A stretch of 64,000 nucleotides of DNA, taken from Actinomyces sp. Marseille-P3109 (GTDB lineage Bacteria; Actinomycetota; Actinomycetes; Actinomycetales; Actinomycetaceae). Positions 29,325-40,607 of the stretch are shown one piece after another. Location: NCBI RefSeq assembly GCF_900323545.1, contig NZ_OOHN01000008.1:453941-517940 (forward strand), written 5' to 3'. A program made the position numbers and the translations under genes. How positions within the stretch are numbered: the first letter of the stretch is position 1; the number at the start of each line of letters is the position of its first letter. Below the pieces are notes generated by a model. It worked only from the letters and a program-made list of their open reading frames with translations. It searched no databases and had not been told where the DNA came from.

Positions 29325-31100
29325 TTAGAGTCCGCCGAGAATCTGGGCGATGAAGATCTTGACGATCATCGCCACGGGATAAACCATGGCGTAGCCCAGG
29401 GCCACCCGAGGGTCGGCACCGGTGCGTTCGTTGGCGAACGCCAGGATCGCCGGCTGAGTCTGAACGCCACCGATCAGGCCGGACAGGCGGGTCCCGCCCA
29501 TCTTGACCACCCATCGCATGGAGGCGTAGATCCCCAGTCCCACAATGGTGGTGACAACGAAGCCGGTGACAAAGATCCGCCACCAGTCACCGCCGGTGAA
29601 GGCGTGTGCGATTTCTCCGCCCGCCCTGGTGCCCGCCTGGGCCAGGAAGACCAGGAGCCCGAATTCCGAGAGCACTGCCGTCGCTGTGAAGGGCATGGCA
29701 GTCACAAACTTTCCAATACGGCCGATACGACCGAAAATGAGCCCGACCAGTAGCGTGCCGGCAGCCGAACCGATGGAGAAGGTGGCCCCGGTGGGAGTGA
29801 GGAACTTCCACTCACCGATGACGATGCCCAGGGCCATTCCCAGGCCCAGGGCCACCGGGTTGATGGAGGACAACCCGCGCGACGAGTCACCGAAGTACGT
29901 CGAGATCTCCTTCATGCGCCCGGTCGGGCCGACGACGCGAACCCGGTCACCCAGCTGTAGCACCAGGTCCGGGGTGCCCACCATGTCGACGTCGCCGCGG
30001 CGCACCCGTGAGATCGTCGCCCCGAAACGGTTGTCGATATCGAGCTCGTCGACGGTGCGACCGGCAAGCTTCGGATCGGAGACCGTGATGCGGCGGAAGT
30101 CGAGGTATTTGCGGTCCTCAATGAGAGAGTGCGACGATCCGTGGCCCACCGCCTTGATCGCTTGGTTGACGGCCTCCTGCGTTCCGACGACGGTGATGAG
30201 GTCATCCTTGAAGATGCGGTCGTCATTGGTCGGTCGGGTGATGGGGCCCTGCTCACCGCGGCGCAGACGAGAGAATCTTAGCTGTCCCGAGATGGTCTCG
30301 ACGATATTGCCCAGAAGCGGGCCGTCCTCGCGTTCCACACGAATGGTGCGGTTGATGAGCGGAGAGGGCGTGTCCTTGTCACTGCGGCGGTAGCGCAGCG
30401 CCAGCAGGCAGAAGAACAGCATGCCGATGACACCGTAGAGGTAGGTAACGGCGTAGGCGACGGTGGCGTCTCCCGGTCCTGCCTTGTCACCGGCCATGGC
30501 CGCGGCGTTGCCGGCTGCCGCCAGGGCAGGCGTGTTCGTGACGGCGCCGGCGAAGGCACCCGCGATCATTGACGCCTTGAGTCCCAGGAGACGTCCTACA
30601 CCCACGGCAGCCAGGGCCGCCACGCCCAGAACACCCAGGAGGATGGCCAACGGACCACCGGCGGTGCGGATCACGTGGAAGAAGTTCGGCCCGGACTGGA
30701 TCCCGATGGCGAAGGTGAAGATCGCCAGCCCCAGCGTTCCCAGCTCTCTGGGAACCTCGATCGGCGTTGCGGCAGACGTTCCCCAGGCCGCCAATGCGAT
30801 GCCGCAGAACAGGACCGCCGCCGCCCCAAGGCTCACACCCTTGATCCTGATGTGTCCCAGCAGCATCCCGGTGCCGACCAGGAGGAACAGGACGAGAACC
30901 ACGTTCTCGGACAAGTGGTGGAGGATATTGGCGTGCGCCACCTTCCAGCCCAGGAGAGCCGTGCTGGCAGCCAGGAGGACCGTCGCCGGGATGCGTATGC
31001 TTCTGCGTCTGGCGCGCCAGAGCAGCAGCCCGGCGCCAACCATGAGGAGCACGATGACAACCGGGTTGTCTAACAGATAGTGCAGGACCGTGGTGACCAC
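29325..31100 (-). CDS. AspT/YidE-family membrane carrier with RCK_C domains
   Basis: The 591-residue protein has two clusters of membrane helices (about 5-235 and 415-590) separated by a soluble part (about 240-410) with two TrkA-C (RCK_C) domains (D-D-L-I-T-V-V-G-T and G-D-R-V-R-V-V-G-P). This is the plan of the aspartate:alanine exchanger family. Repeats G-A-F-A-G-A-V-T-N-T-P-A-L-A and G-L-I-G-G-V-Q-T-Q-P-A-I-L mark the inverted halves. The transported compound is not certain; related proteins carry dicarboxylic amino acids. The start is GTG with a poor ribosome site. Confidence 0.85.
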   Translation of the reverse strand: MVTTVLHYLLDNPVVIVLLMVGAGLLLWRARRRSIRIPATVLLAASTALLGWKVAHANILHHLSENVVLVLFLLVGTGMLLGHIRIKGVSLGAAAVLFCGIALAAWGTSAATPIEVPRELGTLGLAIFTFAIGIQSGPNFFHVIRTAGGPLAILLGVLGVAALAAVGVGRLLGLKASMIAGAFAGAVTNTPALAAAGNAAAMAGDKAGPGDATVAYAVTYLYGVIGMLFFCLLALRYRRSDKDTPSPLINRTIRVEREDGPLLGNIVETISGQLRFSRLRRGEQGPITRPTNDDRIFKDDLITVVGTQEAVNQAIKAVGHGSSHSLIEDRKYLDFRRITVSDPKLAGRTVDELDIDNRFGATISRVRRGDVDMVGTPDLVLQLGDRVRVVGPTGRMKEISTYFGDSSRGLSSINPVALGLGMALGIVIGEWKFLTPTGATFSIGSAAGTLLVGLIFGRIGRIGKFVTAMPFTATAVLSEFGLLVFLAQAGTRAGGEIAHAFTGGDWWRIFVTGFVVTTIVGLGIYASMRWVVKMGGTRLSGLIGGVQTQPAILAFANERTGADPRVALGYAMVYPVAMIVKIFIAQILGGL

Positions 31101-31402
31101 GTCGCTGTGCCGCCTTCCGTCTCGCCGCTGACAGTGACGCGGCGGATGCTTGTCGTGAGTAACAGGGGCATTGTGTCATCTCTGGCGGGGCCCATGACGT
31201 ACCAAGGTCCGGGGCTCGTCGGCCGGAAGCCGTCCCGACAGGGGCAGTGAGGGACGGGGCGGGGTGCTCACAGGGATGCACATGTCCGTGATTCCATAAT
31301 GTGAGACAACTGGTGTCTCGATATGACTCTCTGCGATCACTGATCTAACGTTCATTACCCGGCAGGTCGCCGGACGGTAAGCACGGAGAAGGAGAGCGAG
31401 CG
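31101..31402. other. Intergenic region between AspT-type gene and ilvB
   Basis: Holds divergent promoters by position, but I cannot place a convincing -35/-10 pair. A small dyad GAGAC...GTCTC lies at 31303-31318. Two tiny ORFs (ATG at 31276 and 31323) do not contain the runs of Val/Ile/Leu codons expected of a branched-chain leader peptide. AGAAGGAGAG (31387-31396) is the ilvB ribosome site. Confidence 0.5.
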
Positions 31403-33187
31403 ATGACCCGCGACGACGCTCCTGCATGTCAGGACCAACAGGTCATGACGGGCGCCCAGGCTCTGGTACGCGCACTGGAAGAGCTTGGTGTCACTGACAT
31501 CTTCGGGATGCCGGGCGGTGCCATTCTGCCCTTCTATGACCCACTACTCGCCTCGACGAGGATTAGGCACGTTCTGGTGCGCCACGAGCAGGGTGCCGGC
31601 CACGCCGCCGAGGGCTACGCCATGGTCACAGGCCGGGTCGGAGTCTGCGTGGCGACATCCGGCCCCGGTGCTACCAACCTCATCACCGCCATCGCTGACG
31701 CGCATATGGACTCGGTGCCGATACTGGCCATCACCGGCCAGGTCGGAAGTCGTGGAATCGGGACGGATGCCTTCCAGGAGGCCGACATCGTCGGTGCCAC
31801 GATGCCCTTCGTCAAGCATTCCTTCCTCATTACCCGTCCCGAGGACATCGTTCCGCGTGTGGCCGAGGCCTTCCACATCGCCTCAACCGGACGTCCTGGC
31901 CCCGTCCTCATCGACATCTCCAAGGACGCCCAGGAAGGGCCTACCGAGTTCGTGTGGCCCCCGGTCCGGGACCTGCCCGGCTACCGTCTGCCCGGCAAGC
32001 CCAACCAGCGGCGCCTGGCTCAGGCCGCCGAGGTGATCGCCGCTGCCGACCGCCCCGTCCTCTACCTCGGCGGTGGCCTGAACCGTGCGCAGGTGCCCTC
32101 CAACGACCTGACCGAGCTCATCGAGCTCATTGGGGCGCCATTCGTCACCACGCTGACCGCGTTGGACGTCATGCCCAGTGATCACCCGCTCAACCTGCGG
32201 ATGCCCGGAATGCACGGTACCGTCGCCGCCGTCGGAGCCCTTCAGCGGGCCGATGTCATCGTCTGCCTGGGGGCCCGCTTCGATGACCGGGTCACCGGTA
32301 GGCCAGACACCTTCGCCACGAAGGCCTCGGTCATCCACGTCGATGTCGACCCCGCTGAGATCTCCAAGATCCGCACTGCCGACGTCCCGATCGTCGGTGA
32401 TCTGACCGACGTCGTCCCCGCCCTGAGCGCCGAGTTCCGCGACCACGTCTCCGCTGAGGGTCGGGTGGATATCGCACCGTGGCTGCGCGAGGTCGAGCGC
32501 ATCCAGGCCACCTACCCCACGGACTGGAGCGACACCGACGATGGACTGCTTCAGCCCCAGGAGGTCATTACCCACCTCAACCGGGCCGCGTCCGAGGACA
32601 CCATCTGGGTCACGGGCGTGGGGCAGCACCAGATGTGGTCGGCGCACTACCTCACCTTCCGCCGCCCCCACTCCTGGCTCACCTCCGCCGGCGCCGGAAC
32701 TATGGGATACGGTCTGCCCGCGGCCATGGGCGCCAAGGAGGCATGCCCGGACCGCCCGGTGTGGCTCATCGATGGAGACGGCTGCTTCCAGATGACCAAC
32801 CAGGAGCTGGCCACCTGCACCCTCAACAACATCCCCATCAAGGTCGCTGTCATCAACAACTCCTCGCTGGGAATGGTGCGGCAGTGGCAGACCCTGTTCT
32901 ACGGGCAGCGCTACTCCAACACCGATCTGCATACCGGGGCCGGAACGGCTCGGGTCCCCGACTTCGTCAAGATGGCCGAGGCCTACGGGGCCGTGGGGCT
33001 GCGATGCGAGCGCCTGGAGGACCTGGACGACGTCATCGCCCAGGCCAACGCCATCAACGACCGCCCCGTCGTCGTCGACTTCATCGTCTCTGCGGACGCC
33101 CAGGTCTGGCCCATGGTCGCCGCCGGGGTTTCCAATGACGAGATCCAGCACGCCCGGGGCATGAGCCCGGTGTGGGAAGAGGAGTGA
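31403..33187 (+). CDS. ilvB: Acetolactate synthase large subunit
   Basis: The 594-residue thiamine-diphosphate enzyme condenses two pyruvates, or pyruvate with 2-oxobutyrate. N-terminal catalytic Glu lies in [15 protein letters not shown]; the FAD region R-F-D-D-R-V-T-G and the ThDP motif [14 protein letters not shown] (about 455-468) are intact, as is [12 protein letters not shown]. It starts at ATG 31403, after GAAGGAGAG, with family-normal length. It leads the ilvBNC operon for isoleucine, valine and leucine. Confidence 0.97.
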   Translation: MTRDDAPACQDQQVMTGAQALVRALEELGVTDIFGMPGGAILPFYDPLLASTRIRHVLVRHEQGAGHAAEGYAMVTGRVGVCVATSGPGATNLITAIADAHMDSVPILAITGQVGSRGIGTDAFQEADIVGATMPFVKHSFLITRPEDIVPRVAEAFHIASTGRPGPVLIDISKDAQEGPTEFVWPPVRDLPGYRLPGKPNQRRLAQAAEVIAAADRPVLYLGGGLNRAQVPSNDLTELIELIGAPFVTTLTALDVMPSDHPLNLRMPGMHGTVAAVGALQRADVIVCLGARFDDRVTGRPDTFATKASVIHVDVDPAEISKIRTADVPIVGDLTDVVPALSAEFRDHVSAEGRVDIAPWLREVERIQATYPTDWSDTDDGLLQPQEVITHLNRAASEDTIWVTGVGQHQMWSAHYLTFRRPHSWLTSAGAGTMGYGLPAAMGAKEACPDRPVWLIDGDGCFQMTNQELATCTLNNIPIKVAVINNSSLGMVRQWQTLFYGQRYSNTDLHTGAGTARVPDFVKMAEAYGAVGLRCERLEDLDDVIAQANAINDRPVVVDFIVSADAQVWPMVAAGVSNDEIQHARGMSPVWEEE

Positions 33188-33192
33188 GCGCC

Positions 33193-34745
<1,553 letters not shown>

Positions 34746-34765
34746 GGCCCGCTGAGGCTACCCAC

Positions 34766-34807
34766 GGCGGTGTCCCCCGACGATCTGAGTCGTCGGGGGA
34801 CACCGCC
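34766..34807 (+). terminator. Terminator of ilvBNC
   Basis: Perfect 18-base arms (34766-34783, 34790-34807) around a 6-base loop, followed by TTTT (34808-34811). A textbook intrinsic terminator; it also faces the convergent MFS gene. Confidence 0.93.
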
Positions 34808-34830
34808 TTTTGCCTCCGTGTCGCTCAGAT

Positions 34831-36081
34831 TCAGGCGAGCTGGTGGCGCCGGAGGTGGACGCCGAGGGCCACCATGGCCATGACCAGTCCCATGAGGCCC
34901 ACGAGCAGCGCTGCGCCGCGTCCTGGGCCGGTGCCGACAATTGTTCCGAGACTTGTCGACAGTAGTCTCCCCGGACTCAGGAGAGGCTGGAGCACGTGGT
35001 CGACCATCACCCCTGAGCATAGGTAGGCCACCAAGTAGCCCATCTGGGTCACCAGACTGATGGTGCCCCAGGTTCGTGCCTGCCGGGCGTTATCGACACG
35101 GGTGCGCACCAGGACCTCGGCCCCGGCCTGGGACAGGGGCAGGCTGGCGAAGGTGAGGAAGCCGCAGGCGGCTACCCACCAGGCGCCCGGCCCCAGAGGC
35201 ACCAGAGCCATCGCGGCACCGGTGGCGGCCAGACCCGCAGCCAGCAGCGTCGTCGGCCGTGCACTCTTCCAGGCGGTGACCAGTGCCGCGCCCACGAGCA
35301 TACCGGTGGCGGCGATCGTCTCGATCATCCCCATCTGCGAGGTGCTCACGGTGGGCAGAAGGATCGGCTTGATGAGGACCTGGATGACCCCGATCGCGAG
35401 GGTCGCCAGGGTCATGAGGACCACGAGGGTACGCAGGCCTGATGAGGAGATGATGGTCCGCCAGCCCGCCATGACGTCCCGATCGGGTTCCTGCTGAGAC
35501 GTGGTTTGAGGGACTGTCTGTCGAACCAGGGACCGACGCACCGTGGCGGTGCAGGCCACGGTGACGATGCAGGTGCTGGCGTCGAGCAGGACGAGTCCTC
35601 TCACGCCGACGACAGGCATGAGGAGCCCTGCCGCGGCGGGAGCCAGCAGGTACTTGGCCGCCGAGGCCAGTTGGAGGAGACCGGAGGAGCGCACATAGTC
35701 CTCCTCGTTCACGAGGTCGGTGACGCTGGCCCGCAGCGCAGGCTCGGTGAGGGCGGCCAGGCAGGAGGAGACGACTGCTCCTGTGCAGACCCAGGCCAGG
35801 GAGGGGCGGGGCGAGGACAGAGCCATCAGGATGATTCCCAGTCCCAGCACCGAGCCGGCATCTCCGATCATCATCATCAGCCTGCGGTCGTAGCGGTCCG
35901 CCAGCACGCCTGCCGCAGGAGCCAGAAGTACAACAGGGGCGAAGGAGCTCAGCTGAACGGCTGCCACCGAGGAGGCCGTCCCATAGGTGCGTAGCATGAT
36001 GATGGCCAGCCCGAATGCGGTCAGTCCCGTTCCCAGTGAGTTGATGAACGAGCCCAGGACGAGCAGGCCGACACGTCTCAT
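34831..36081 (-). CDS. MFS family efflux transporter
   Basis: The 416-residue protein has about twelve membrane helices and the MFS loop motif G-V-L-A-D-R-Y-D-R-R-L-M-M near residues 59-71. The start overlaps the stop of the TetR gene by four bases, a common plan for drug or metabolite exporters controlled by their own repressor. The substrate is unknown. The C-terminus ends H-L-R-R-H-Q-L-A, full length. Confidence 0.85.
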   Translation of the reverse strand: MRRVGLLVLGSFINSLGTGLTAFGLAIIMLRTYGTASSVAAVQLSSFAPVVLLAPAAGVLADRYDRRLMMMIGDAGSVLGLGIILMALSSPRPSLAWVCTGAVVSSCLAALTEPALRASVTDLVNEEDYVRSSGLLQLASAAKYLLAPAAAGLLMPVVGVRGLVLLDASTCIVTVACTATVRRSLVRQTVPQTTSQQEPDRDVMAGWRTIISSSGLRTLVVLMTLATLAIGVIQVLIKPILLPTVSTSQMGMIETIAATGMLVGAALVTAWKSARPTTLLAAGLAATGAAMALVPLGPGAWWVAACGFLTFASLPLSQAGAEVLVRTRVDNARQARTWGTISLVTQMGYLVAYLCSGVMVDHVLQPLLSPGRLLSTSLGTIVGTGPGRGAALLVGLMGLVMAMVALGVHLRRHQLA

Positions 36082-36698
36082 GAGCCGGCCTCCAACAAGT
36101 TGGCCAGGCTCCCGGGACGGGCACCCAGAAGTGTCTCGCTCGCCCAGATGAGGCTCTCGCGGCGGCGGGCGAGCTCAGCCGGGTTGGCATCCATGATGTC
36201 GTGGTCCAAGAGGATGCTGGAGGCACTCAGGACAAGTTCGATGGCGTCATAGGGCCGGTCCGTGCTGAAGGTCCCCTCGCTCACCCCCTGGGCCACGACG
36301 TCGGCGAGGATAGGTGTCAGGTGCTCGATCATCGCCGTGATGGACAGCAGGTGGAACTCGGCGTTGCCCGGCGCGTGGAACTGCTCAACGAGCTCGGTCT
36401 CGGTGTCCTCGACCTGCATCGCCGCCATGATCGCCGCAAACTTCTCCATCGCAGGAGCCTGGGAGTCGGCGATCTCACGGGCCTGATGCTCGACCTGGCC
36501 GACAATGCGCAGGACGAGGGCCTTGAGGATCTGCTCCTTGCTGGGGAAGTGGTAGTACAGCGTCCCCTTGGCGATGCCTACGACCCTCAGGATGTCCTCC
36601 ATGGTGGTGGGCTGAAAACCCTTGGTAGTGAACAGTGTGTGCGCGGCGTTCAGGATCTCCTCGCGGCGCTGCGCGGCGGGGCGGTGGGTGCGCGGCAT
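36078..36698 (-). CDS. TetR/AcrR family repressor
   Basis: The 206-residue protein has the N-terminal DNA-binding helix-turn-helix (R-R-E-E-I-L-N-A-A-H-T-L-F ... I-A-K-G-T-L-Y-Y-H-F-P-S-K-E), typical of the family, and a C-terminal ligand pocket of no known specificity. AGGAGGAG precedes the ATG at 36698 by about six bases. It is cotranscribed with the MFS exporter and a symmetric operator lies 34-46 bases upstream, so it probably represses the pair until an inducer binds. Confidence 0.92.
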   Translation of the reverse strand: MPRTHRPAAQRREEILNAAHTLFTTKGFQPTTMEDILRVVGIAKGTLYYHFPSKEQILKALVLRIVGQVEHQAREIADSQAPAMEKFAAIMAAMQVEDTETELVEQFHAPGNAEFHLLSITAMIEHLTPILADVVAQGVSEGTFSTDRPYDAIELVLSASSILLDHDIMDANPAELARRRESLIWASETLLGARPGSLANLLEAGS

Positions 36699-36731
36699 GT
36701 CTCCTCCTCAGAAGTGGCTGGAACAAGACTA

Positions 36732-36744
36732 ACCGACCGTCGGT
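36732..36744. promoter_or_regulatory. TetR-type operator
   Basis: ACCGAC-C-GTCGGT is a perfect 13-base dyad (six-base arms, one central base) in the promoter between the divergent TetR/MFS operon and leuB. On the minus strand it overlaps the likely -35/-10 spacer of the TetR gene. Confidence 0.7.
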
Positions 36745-36819
36745 CGAAACGCGAGTTCGAGGGGCCGCCACCATGCGGACCGAGCGTCTCGCATCATGGC
36801 CATGCCCTAAGGTGGCCTC

Positions 36820-37869
36820 ATGACGCAGACCATCAAACTGGCAGTAATCCCGGGTGACGGCATCGGCAAGGAGGTCGTCCCTGAGGGGCTCAAGGTTCTC
36901 GATCGGGCACTGGAGGGGACGGGAATCGCCGTCCTGCCGACCACCTTCGATCTGGGGGCCGAGCGTTGGCACCGAACCGGGCAGACCCTCACCGATGAGG
37001 ATCTTGAGGCCATCAAGGCTCACGACGCCATCCTGCTGGGTGCTGTCGGCGATCCCTCCGTCCCCTCCGGTGTGCTTGAGCGCGGCCTGCTCCTGCGTCT
37101 GCGCTTCGCCCTGGACCACTACGTCAACCTGCGCCCCTCGGTCTACTACCCGGGCGTGCCGACGCCACTGGCTGACCCCGGCGACATCGACTTCGTCGTG
37201 GTGCGTGAGGGCACGGAGGGACTTTACTGCGGGAACGGGGGAGTGGTGCGTCAGGGTACGGCGCACGAGATCGCCACCGAGGTCAGTGTCAACACAGCTT
37301 ATGGAGTGGAGCGCCTGGTCCGCTACGCCTTCGCCAAGGCGCAGGCCAGGACGGCCAAGCACCTCACGCTCGTCCATAAGCACAATGTGCTCGTCCACGC
37401 CGGTGACCTGTGGCGCCGCACCGTCGAGACCGTTGGTGCTGAGTACCCCGAGGTCGTCGTCGACTACTGCCACGTGGACGCTGCCACCATCTACATGGTG
37501 ACCGACCCGGGCCGTTTCGACGTCATTGTCACCGACAACCTCTTCGGTGACATTCTCACCGATGAGGCCGGTGCCGTCACCGGCGGCATCGGCCTGTCCG
37601 CCTCGGGCAACATCAATCCGGAGAGGGAGTTCCCTTCCATGTTCGAACCCGTGCACGGCTCGGCCCCGGACATCGCCGGGCAGGGCAAGGCCGACCCGAC
37701 CGCCACGATCAGTGCCGTCGCCCTCATGCTCGACCATCTGGGACTGCCTGAGGCAGCGGCGCGGGTCGAGGCAGCGGTCATGGCCGACATGGCCACGCGT
37801 GGTGATGGCGTTGAGCGTACGACCAGTCAGATCGGTGACGCCATCGCCGTCGCCGTGGCCCAGGGGTGA
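36820..37869 (+). CDS. leuB: 3-Isopropylmalate dehydrogenase
   Basis: The 349-residue NAD enzyme oxidises 3-isopropylmalate in leucine synthesis. It begins [10 protein letters not shown] and carries [13 protein letters not shown], the substrate tyrosine and lysine regions, the metal aspartates ([14 protein letters not shown]) and the NAD loop [13 protein letters not shown]. No other leu gene is adjacent; it stands alone between ilvBNC and ilvE. Confidence 0.95.
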   Translation: MTQTIKLAVIPGDGIGKEVVPEGLKVLDRALEGTGIAVLPTTFDLGAERWHRTGQTLTDEDLEAIKAHDAILLGAVGDPSVPSGVLERGLLLRLRFALDHYVNLRPSVYYPGVPTPLADPGDIDFVVVREGTEGLYCGNGGVVRQGTAHEIATEVSVNTAYGVERLVRYAFAKAQARTAKHLTLVHKHNVLVHAGDLWRRTVETVGAEYPEVVVDYCHVDAATIYMVTDPGRFDVIVTDNLFGDILTDEAGAVTGGIGLSASGNINPEREFPSMFEPVHGSAPDIAGQGKADPTATISAVALMLDHLGLPEAAARVEAAVMADMATRGDGVERTTSQIGDAIAVAVAQG

Positions 37870-37967
37870 ACGCATCGCCGCATTGAGACGCCCCGGCCGT
37901 CGTCGTCGATGAAGCATGACGGCCCGATGAGGATGCACGAGGCGCCCGAGGTGGTAGGCCTGGCCGG

Positions 37968-38003
37968 AATCCAACCGCAGGCCTAAATCCAGCCGTAGGC
38001 CTA
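37968..38003. repeat. Two tandem 18-base repeats upstream of ilvE
   Basis: AATCCAACCGCAGGCCTA (37968-37985) is directly followed by AATCCAGCCGTAGGCCTA (37986-38003), matching at 16 of 18 positions. A third partial copy, GTAGGCCT, lies at 37955-37962. Each contains the palindrome AGGCCT. The array ends 63 bases before the ilvE start and may bind a regulator. Confidence 0.6.
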
Positions 38004-38066
38004 TCAGGGGGGCCAGGATATGGGAAGGTTGTGTCCGGGTGGTGGCCTCGGCGGTAGGGTGGTTCT

Positions 38067-39242
38067 ATGCCCGAGACAGACGCCACCTCAACCGACTTCG
38101 CATCCACCTCCTTGGCTCGTGCGGCCGAGGTTCCCGTCCCGGAGGCCGACGCGATTGCCGGTCGCTTCCCTCTGACCGCCAACTCCTCGCCGGTCACCGA
38201 GGACGAGCGCGCGGAGGTGTTGACCAACCTTCACTTCGGCGACTGCTTCACCGACCACATGGCTCATGCTCGCTGGACGCAGGGTGAGGGCTGGGGAGAC
38301 TACGGCGTCGTTCCTTACGGCAATCTCAGTCTGTCCCCGGCCACCGCCGTGCTCCACTACGGCCAGGAGATCTTCGAGGGCATCAAGGCCTACCGGCACG
38401 ATGATGGCTCGGTGTGGACCTTCCGGCCCCGCTACAATGCGGCCCGGCTCAATGCCTCCGCTCGTCGCCTGGCCCTGCCGGAGCTGCCTGAGGAGGACTT
38501 CGTCGCCTCCCTGGTGGACCTGGTGCGAGCCGACGCCGCCTGGGTGCCCTCAGGCGAGGGGGAGTCCCTCTACCTGCGTCCCTTCGCCTTCGCCTCCGAG
38601 GCCTTCCTCGGTGTACGCCCCTCCGCGGTGGTCGACTACTACGTCATCGCCTCTCCCTCGGGTTCTTACTTCACCAACGGTCTTGAGCCCATCTCCATCT
38701 GGGTGACGACCGACTACCACCGCGCCGGGCGCGGAGGGACGGGTGCGGCCAAGACCGGCGGCAACTACGCCTCCTCTCTGCTTCCCCAGCAGGAGGCCCA
38801 CGCTCAGGGGTGTGACCAGGTCTGCTTCCTGGATGACGTCTCACAGAGGAACCTTGAAGAGCTCGGCGGCATGAACATCATGGTCGTCGACGCTGACGGG
38901 GCTGTGCGCACCCCGCGCCTGACTGGGACGATCCTGGAAGGCTCCACCCGCAGCGCGATCATCCGTCTGCTGCGCGACTCCGGCCGGAGCGTTGTGGAGG
39001 ACACCATCAGCCTGGAGGGGCTGCTCGCAGACATCGAGTCGGGTCGGGTCAGCGAGGTCTTTGCCTGCGGCACCGCGGCTGTTGTCGTGCCCCTCGGCCA
39101 CCTCAAGGGAGAGGGGTTCGACGCTCGGATCGAGGGCAGTGAGGTCACTCGGCAGATCCATGACCGGCTCACCTCTATTCAAGCCGGTCACGCCGAGGAC
39201 CCCTACGGGTGGATGTACCAGCTCGTGCCGCCTGGTTTGTGA
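38067..39242 (+). CDS. ilvE: Branched-chain amino acid aminotransferase
   Basis: The 391-residue PLP enzyme transfers the last amino group in valine, leucine and isoleucine synthesis. Class IV aminotransferase marks include Y-G-Q-E-I-F-E-G-I-K-A-Y-R, the PLP lysine in A-A-K-T-G-G-N-Y-A-S-S, the E-L-G-G-M-N-I-M segment and the C-terminal F-A-C-G-T-A-A-V-V-V-P. It is the long BCAT form found in actinobacteria. It has its own promoter region with tandem repeats and its own terminator. Confidence 0.96.
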   Translation: MPETDATSTDFASTSLARAAEVPVPEADAIAGRFPLTANSSPVTEDERAEVLTNLHFGDCFTDHMAHARWTQGEGWGDYGVVPYGNLSLSPATAVLHYGQEIFEGIKAYRHDDGSVWTFRPRYNAARLNASARRLALPELPEEDFVASLVDLVRADAAWVPSGEGESLYLRPFAFASEAFLGVRPSAVVDYYVIASPSGSYFTNGLEPISIWVTTDYHRAGRGGTGAAKTGGNYASSLLPQQEAHAQGCDQVCFLDDVSQRNLEELGGMNIMVVDADGAVRTPRLTGTILEGSTRSAIIRLLRDSGRSVVEDTISLEGLLADIESGRVSEVFACGTAAVVVPLGHLKGEGFDARIEGSEVTRQIHDRLTSIQAGHAEDPYGWMYQLVPPGL

Positions 39243-39344
39243 CATAACCGGACGACACTCGTCTGATCGTGCGGAAAGATGCCGCGAACATGAGGTAGCG
39301 ATGATGGGGAGATAGCCTCAGTCACATCTCATTTCTCAAGGTTC

Positions 39345-39381
39345 TTGGCCGGAATTCCTATTTGCTAGGAATTCCGGCCAA
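39345..39381 (+). terminator. Terminator of ilvE
   Basis: Perfect 16-base arms (39345-39360, 39366-39381) around TTTGC. It lies about 100 bases after the stop. Base content drops after this point and the accessory locus begins. Confidence 0.8.
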
Positions 39382-39469
39382 AGCGTTCTAAAAAGACATG
39401 ATGCCATTACTCCATGACGAAGACTCCCTTGTCAGATCCTGGAGGCGTCCTGGCTGAAAAGGTCGACTC

Positions 39470-40114
39470 CGATGGGGGTGGCTCCGAGTGTTCACGGTGC
39501 CGACGGCGCCAACAGTGATGTCGAAGCCTCCTCCGGCACCGGGGCAGTCCCGCAGAGCGCACTTGGGAGCAGCTGGCTGAGGCTGGAGAATCGCGTTCCT
39601 CAGTGTCCTGGCGATCTTCCTGGTCCTGACCCTGGCCGCGGGATGCCTCGCTCTGTGGGCGCGTCACTCCATCACCTCCGGTATTGAGATGATTGCCGTT
39701 CCTTTCGCCGGTAGCGCCATATGAGCACTGCAGCAGCCTGTACCGGCCGGCCAGGAACCAGTCGCCAACATCCTGGTCCTGGGGAACGACTCCCGCACCA
39801 GGACCTCCTATCCCTCCCAGTGGGAGGAGGGTGCGCAGTGCACGGACGCGCTCCTGTTCAAGGGTTTAGCCGAGGACCGAGTCGGTGCCTACCTCACCGA
39901 GCATCCCGGTGTCGTCGAGCTGCTCCCCACTGCGGTGAACTGACATCAGAATGAGGTGCTGCCCGAGGTGGATCCCTTGCTGATCCTTGACGGCCCGGCT
40001 TCGGATCGAGTTCGGGTCACACGTTTCTGGGCTGACGGACATCGCCCCACGGAGTACTGGCCATGGGAGGAGCCAATATATCAACCATATATCAGTATCG
40101 CATCGTTTCTGTGA
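39470..40114 (+). pseudogene. Decayed LytR-CpsA-Psr (LCP) family gene plus an unrecognised fragment
   Basis: One reading frame (39581-40114) contains a membrane helix (F-L-S-V-L-A-I-F-L-V-L-T-L-A-A-G), then an in-frame TGA at 39722, then A-N-I-L-V-L-G-N-D-S-R-T at about 39764, the conserved opening of LCP domains (N-I-L-L-L-G-S-D-S-R), then a second in-frame TGA at 39941 and a tail containing R-F-W-A-D-G-H-R-P-T-E-Y-W-P-W-E-E-P that I do not recognise. A N-terminal cytoplasmic stretch lies in another frame (from 39472) with a stop at 39578. The LCP catalytic core is missing. LCP proteins attach wall glycopolymers to peptidoglycan, which fits the neighbours. Confidence 0.6.
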
Positions 40115-40214
40115 CACCTTCGAGATCGGCTCGCGACTAGGTAATACTCATGGCGGTTTGTCATGTATGTCGTCATGTGGGTGGTCCTTGAACGCCCAGT
40201 CAAGGAGTAAGTCG

Positions 40215-40607
40215 ATGAAGCGTGTGATCACTTATGGCACTTATGACCTGCTCCACTATGGTCATATTGCGATGCTGAAGCGCGCACGAGCTCTGGGGGA
40301 CTTCCTGGTGGTAGCGCTCTCCAGCGACGAGTTCAATGCTGGAAAGGGGAAGCGGGCGTACTTCTCCTACGAGGAGCGCAAAGCGATGCTTGAGGCTATT
40401 CGATATGTTGATCTTGTGGTGCCCGAGCTGACTTGGGGGCAGAAGGTCGAGGACATTGACAGGTACGGTATCGATGTGTTCGCCATGGGTGATGACTGGA
40501 GGGGCGAGTTCGACGGCCAGCTCAAGGGGCTGTGTGAGATCGTCTACCTTCCCCGTACTCCTGAGGTCTCGACGGCCCGGATCAAGAATGACATGCGCCT
40601 GCGATGA
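40215..40607 (+). CDS. tagD: Glycerol-3-phosphate cytidylyltransferase, TagD type (first copy)
   Basis: The 130-residue enzyme makes CDP-glycerol from CTP and glycerol 3-phosphate. The nucleotidyltransferase H-Y-G-H motif (residues 14-17), the Y-F-S-Y-E-E-R-K-A-M-L-E-A block and the C-terminal R-T-P-E-V-S-T signature are all present, so the enzyme should be active. Length equals B. subtilis TagD. An AAGGAG site (40202-40207) supports ATG 40215. A near-identical second copy lies at 47445. CDP-glycerol would feed a glycerol-phosphate wall polymer. Confidence 0.93.
   Translation: MKRVITYGTYDLLHYGHIAMLKRARALGDFLVVALSSDEFNAGKGKRAYFSYEERKAMLEAIRYVDLVVPELTWGQKVEDIDRYGIDVFAMGDDWRGEFDGQLKGLCEIVYLPRTPEVSTARIKNDMRLR

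Noticed and set aside
31276..31343. Possible leader peptides before ilvB (ATG 31276, ATG 31323)
   Set aside because: Only six or seven codons each, without runs of Val, Ile or Leu codons and with no terminator/antiterminator fold that I can see.
39722..39943. In-frame TGA codons as selenocysteine or recoding
   Set aside because: The rest of the LCP core is missing and a frame change lies upstream, so simple gene decay explains the stops better.
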